Shown: in pieces, positions 34,442-37,060 of the stretch | Numbering within the stretch: the first letter of the stretch is position 1 | Layout: every line of letters begins with the position of its first letter | Assembly: GCA_025350765.1 (NCBI GenBank) | Contig: JANXXC010000290.1 | Location: 1 to 37,060 of the forward strand | Source: Holophagaceae bacterium | GTDB lineage: Bacteria > Acidobacteriota > Holophagae > Holophagales > Holophagaceae | Reading direction: 5' to 3' | DNA length: 37,060 bases | Notes under the pieces: generated by a model | What the model was told of the DNA's origin: nothing | Seen by the model: the letters and a program-made list of their open reading frames with translations, nothing else | Database searches by the model: none | Position numbers and translations under genes: made by a program

Positions 34442-36081
34442 TTGCGCACCCCTTCACCGGCGGGGGCCAGGAGCCCGCCATGAGTGGCTGGCGTGGCTGG
34501 CGCGACAGGCGCGTCAGGGTCGGGATGCGTCAGAACCATCAATGGCATCGTTTTCACCCGGGGTTCCGGCGCCTTGGCGGCCTTCAGTAGATTGGCGACG
34601 GGCTGCTCGGAGGCCGTCAGGAAGGAACGGGGATGCAAGCCCATCCAAAAGATCAGCACGACGATGGGCACCATCACCGCGATTTCCCGCACGGAGAGGT
34701 CTGAATGCACGTGATGGGTGCCACTGTCCTCGTCCAAATTCTCGGGACCCCAAAAAACCCGTTTCACCATCCAGAGCATGTAGACCGCGCCCAGCAACAC
34801 GCCCAGCGTCGCCAGGCAGGCCAAGACGCGGCCCCAATCGAAGCCGGAAATATAGGTGCCGTTCAGGATCAGGAATTCGCCCACGAAGCCATTGGTGAGC
34901 GGCAATCCGATAGAGCTGAGGGTGACGATGAGGAAGAAGGTGGTGAACACGGGCATCTTGGTGGCCAGACCGCCGAAATCCGCAATCATGCGCGTGTGGG
35001 CGCGGTCGTAGAGCATCCCCACCAGCAGGAACAACGCGCCGGTACTGACACCGTGGCTGAGCATCTGGAGCATGGCGCCTTGGGTTCCGATCACGGTCAT
35101 GGAGGCGAGCCCAAGCATCACGAAGCCCATGTGCGACACGGAGCTGTAGGCTACGAGTTTCTTGATGTCCCGCTGCACCATGGCCACCAGCGCGCCGTAG
35201 ATGATCGCGATGACCGAGAGCAGCGCCATCGGTTTCGCGTAGTGCCGCATGGCCTCCGGAAACATCGGAATGGCGAAGCGGATGAAGCCGTAAGACCCCA
35301 GTTTCAGCAGCACCCCCGCGAGGATCACCGAGCCCGCCGTGGGTGCCTGCACGTGGGCATCCGGCAGCCAGGTATGCAGCGGAAAGAGCGGCACCTTGAT
35401 GGCGAAGGCCAGCGCGAAGGCCAGGAATAGCGTGCACTGAACACTGAAGGGAAGACCCAGCGCCGTGGCGGCCATGATCTCTGGGGAGAAGGTGCCCGCC
35501 TGGGTGGCGAGGTAGAGCAGCGCCACCAGCCAAAGCAGCGAACCCGCCAGGGTATAAAGAAAGAACTTAGTGGCCGCGTATTTCCGCTCCTCGCCACCCC
35601 AGACGCCGATCATGAAATACATGGGGATGAGCATCGCTTCCCAGAACAGGTAGAAGAACAGCAGATCCCCGGCCATGAGCGCGCCGAGCATTCCCGATTC
35701 CAGGATCAGGAAGAGCGCCAGGAATGTGCCCGCCCGCTGGGTGACGCTGCGGTAGGTGCCCAGCATGGTGAGCGGCGCGAGAAAGGTCGTCAGCATCACC
35801 AGCCAGAGATTCAAACCGTCGATGGAGAGCGCGTAATCCACCGGCAGGCCCATCACCGAGAACCAGGGCATGTGTTCCGAAAACACCAGCCCCATGGACC
35901 CCTCGGGCGGCACCGTCAGCAACCGCGCGGCGCTGATGAAGAAGAGGCCCGAAGCGCCGAAGATCGCGAGCAGCTTCGCCAGCGGTGCGTGCCTTTCTGG
36001 GAAGCAGAGGATCAGCATTCCCCACAAGGCCGGCGCGAACACCAGGAAGGTCAGAAGGTGATTGTTCATCCATTCGGTCAT
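34438..36081 (-). CDS. nuoM: NADH-quinone oxidoreductase subunit M
   Basis: LLFFYLFWEAMLIPMYFMIGVWGGEERKYAATKFFLYTLAGSLLWL, KVPLFPLHTWLPDAHVQAPTAGSVILAGVLLKLGSYGFIRF, VAYSSVSHMGFVMLG. Start at MTEWMNNH. Confidence 0.96.
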   Translation of the reverse strand: MTEWMNNHLLTFLVFAPALWGMLILCFPERHAPLAKLLAIFGASGLFFISAARLLTVPPEGSMGLVFSEHMPWFSVMGLPVDYALSIDGLNLWLVMLTTFLAPLTMLGTYRSVTQRAGTFLALFLILESGMLGALMAGDLLFFYLFWEAMLIPMYFMIGVWGGEERKYAATKFFLYTLAGSLLWLVALLYLATQAGTFSPEIMAATALGLPFSVQCTLFLAFALAFAIKVPLFPLHTWLPDAHVQAPTAGSVILAGVLLKLGSYGFIRFAIPMFPEAMRHYAKPMALLSVIAIIYGALVAMVQRDIKKLVAYSSVSHMGFVMLGLASMTVIGTQGAMLQMLSHGVSTGALFLLVGMLYDRAHTRMIADFGGLATKMPVFTTFFLIVTLSSIGLPLTNGFVGEFLILNGTYISGFDWGRVLACLATLGVLLGAVYMLWMVKRVFWGPENLDEDSGTHHVHSDLSVREIAVMVPIVVLIFWMGLHPRSFLTASEQPVANLLKAAKAPEPRVKTMPLMVLTHPDPDAPVAPATPATHGGLLAPAGEGVRK

Positions 36082-36088
36082 CGAAAGC

Positions 36089-37060
36089 CTACTTGAGGAA
36101 AATGTAGAGCAGCACCAGGGCGCCGAGCCCCATGCTGAGCACGTAATTGCGCACGCGGCCCGTCTGGAGCAGTGCCATGAAATCACCCGCCACGCGGGTG
36201 AGGGCGCCGGGCAGGTTCACGCCGATGCCATCAATCATGATCACGTCGAAGAGCTTCCAAAGCACGTTGCCAAACCAGCGCGTAGGCCGCAGCAGGTAGC
36301 CTTCCACCAGCTCGTCCACAAAGTATTTGTTGAGCAGCACGGTATGCGCGCCGGGGAATTTCGCGGCGAGCCGCTCCGACTTTTCGGTTCCATCCTTGTA
36401 GAGCCACCAGCCAAAAATCCCGAACCCCAGAGCGGCCAGCGTGGAGACGACCATCAGCAGCATCGCGGGGCCCCCATGGCCCTCGACCCCCCCCCCGGTC
36501 GAAGCTTCCACCCGCCCGTAGGTGAGCGCCGGTTCCAGCCATTGCTCGATGGCGAAGGATCCGCCCAGCGCTTTCGGCACGCCCCAGAAGCCCGCCACGA
36601 CGGAGCCCAGCGCCAGTGCCAGGAGCGGCAAAGTCATGGTCAGGGGGGATTCATGGGCGTGCTGGTGAGCGTGCTCATCCCGCGGCTCGCCCCAGAAAGT
36701 CAGCGCCATCAGGCGCCACATATAGAAGGCAGTGCAACAGGCCGCCGCCAGGCCAATGGCCCATAGGGCCGGGCTCTTCAGAAAAGCGAGGTAAAGAATT
36801 TCGTCCTTGCTGAAGAATCCCGAGAAGCCTGGGAATCCCATGATGCAAAGGGTCGCGATGAGCATCGTCCAGAAGGTGATGGGCAGCTTGGCCTTTAGTC
36901 CGCCCATGCGAAAAAGATCCTGCTCGTGATGCATCGCCATGATCACGCTGCCCGCGCCCAGGAACAACAAAGCCTTGAACCAGGCGTGAGTGAACACATG
37001 AAAGAAACCCGCCGCGAAGCCCGCCGAACCCAGTCCCAGAAACATGTAGCCCAGCTGCGA
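36089..37060 (-). CDS. nuoL: NADH-quinone oxidoreductase subunit L (N-terminal part outside the window)
   Basis: AAGFFHVFTHAWFKALLFLGAGSVIMAMHHEQDLFRMGGLKAKLPITFWTMLIATLCIMGFPGFSGFFSKDEIL; frame open to the window edge. Confidence 0.95.
   Translation of the reverse strand, partial: SQLGYMFLGLGSAGFAAGFFHVFTHAWFKALLFLGAGSVIMAMHHEQDLFRMGGLKAKLPITFWTMLIATLCIMGFPGFSGFFSKDEILYLAFLKSPALWAIGLAAACCTAFYMWRLMALTFWGEPRDEHAHQHAHESPLTMTLPLLALALGSVVAGFWGVPKALGGSFAIEQWLEPALTYGRVEASTGGGVEGHGGPAMLLMVVSTLAALGFGIFGWWLYKDGTEKSERLAAKFPGAHTVLLNKYFVDELVEGYLLRPTRWFGNVLWKLFDVIMIDGIGVNLPGALTRVAGDFMALLQTGRVRNYVLSMGLGALVLLYIFLK

Noticed and set aside
1-37060. Search for CRISPR arrays, tRNA/rRNA genes, transposases, integrases, phage or toxin-antitoxin modules
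   Set aside because: No spaced direct repeats, cloverleaf-like or rRNA-like sequences, and no mobile-element protein signatures seen by eye.

Overview
This 37 kb GC-rich window is dense bacterial chromosome, with 29 supported CDS (two truncated by the window edges). It looks Gram-negative and possibly Acidobacteriota, which is an inference from gene content only. In order it contains: an MscS channel (partial); a minus-strand group (FAH-family hydrolase, amidohydrolase, flavin reductase, methyltransferase); an Oar-like TonB-dependent receptor next to bioF-bioD-bioA; two tandem parvulin-type PPIases; an S4 protein; a YhaM-like HD nuclease; a PLP aminotransferase; a LapA/LapB-like TPR protein; a family-4 uracil-DNA glycosylase; an ECF sigma factor with a co-encoded membrane protein; a helicase-associated/WYL-like protein; a BNR-propeller protein with a dockerin-like tail; an LpxH-like phosphoesterase with an N-terminal membrane region; a DUF4136 lipoprotein; a Ser/Thr kinase with a C-terminal TonB-like domain; Tpx; an MFS transporter; a MacB-type permease and MacA-type adaptor; and nuoN/nuoM/nuoL (partial). 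I found no rRNA, tRNA, CRISPR array, IS element or phage. The most interesting items are domain fusions (kinase-TonB_C, LapA-LapB-rubredoxin, helicase-associated-WYL), three short period-7 repeat tracts at gene 3' ends, one of which encodes the BioD C-terminus, and a sigma factor with a SigE-like promoter and a non-classical putative anti-sigma partner. I saw no clearly new multi-gene defence or mobile system. All domain calls are by eye and need HMM or structure searches.
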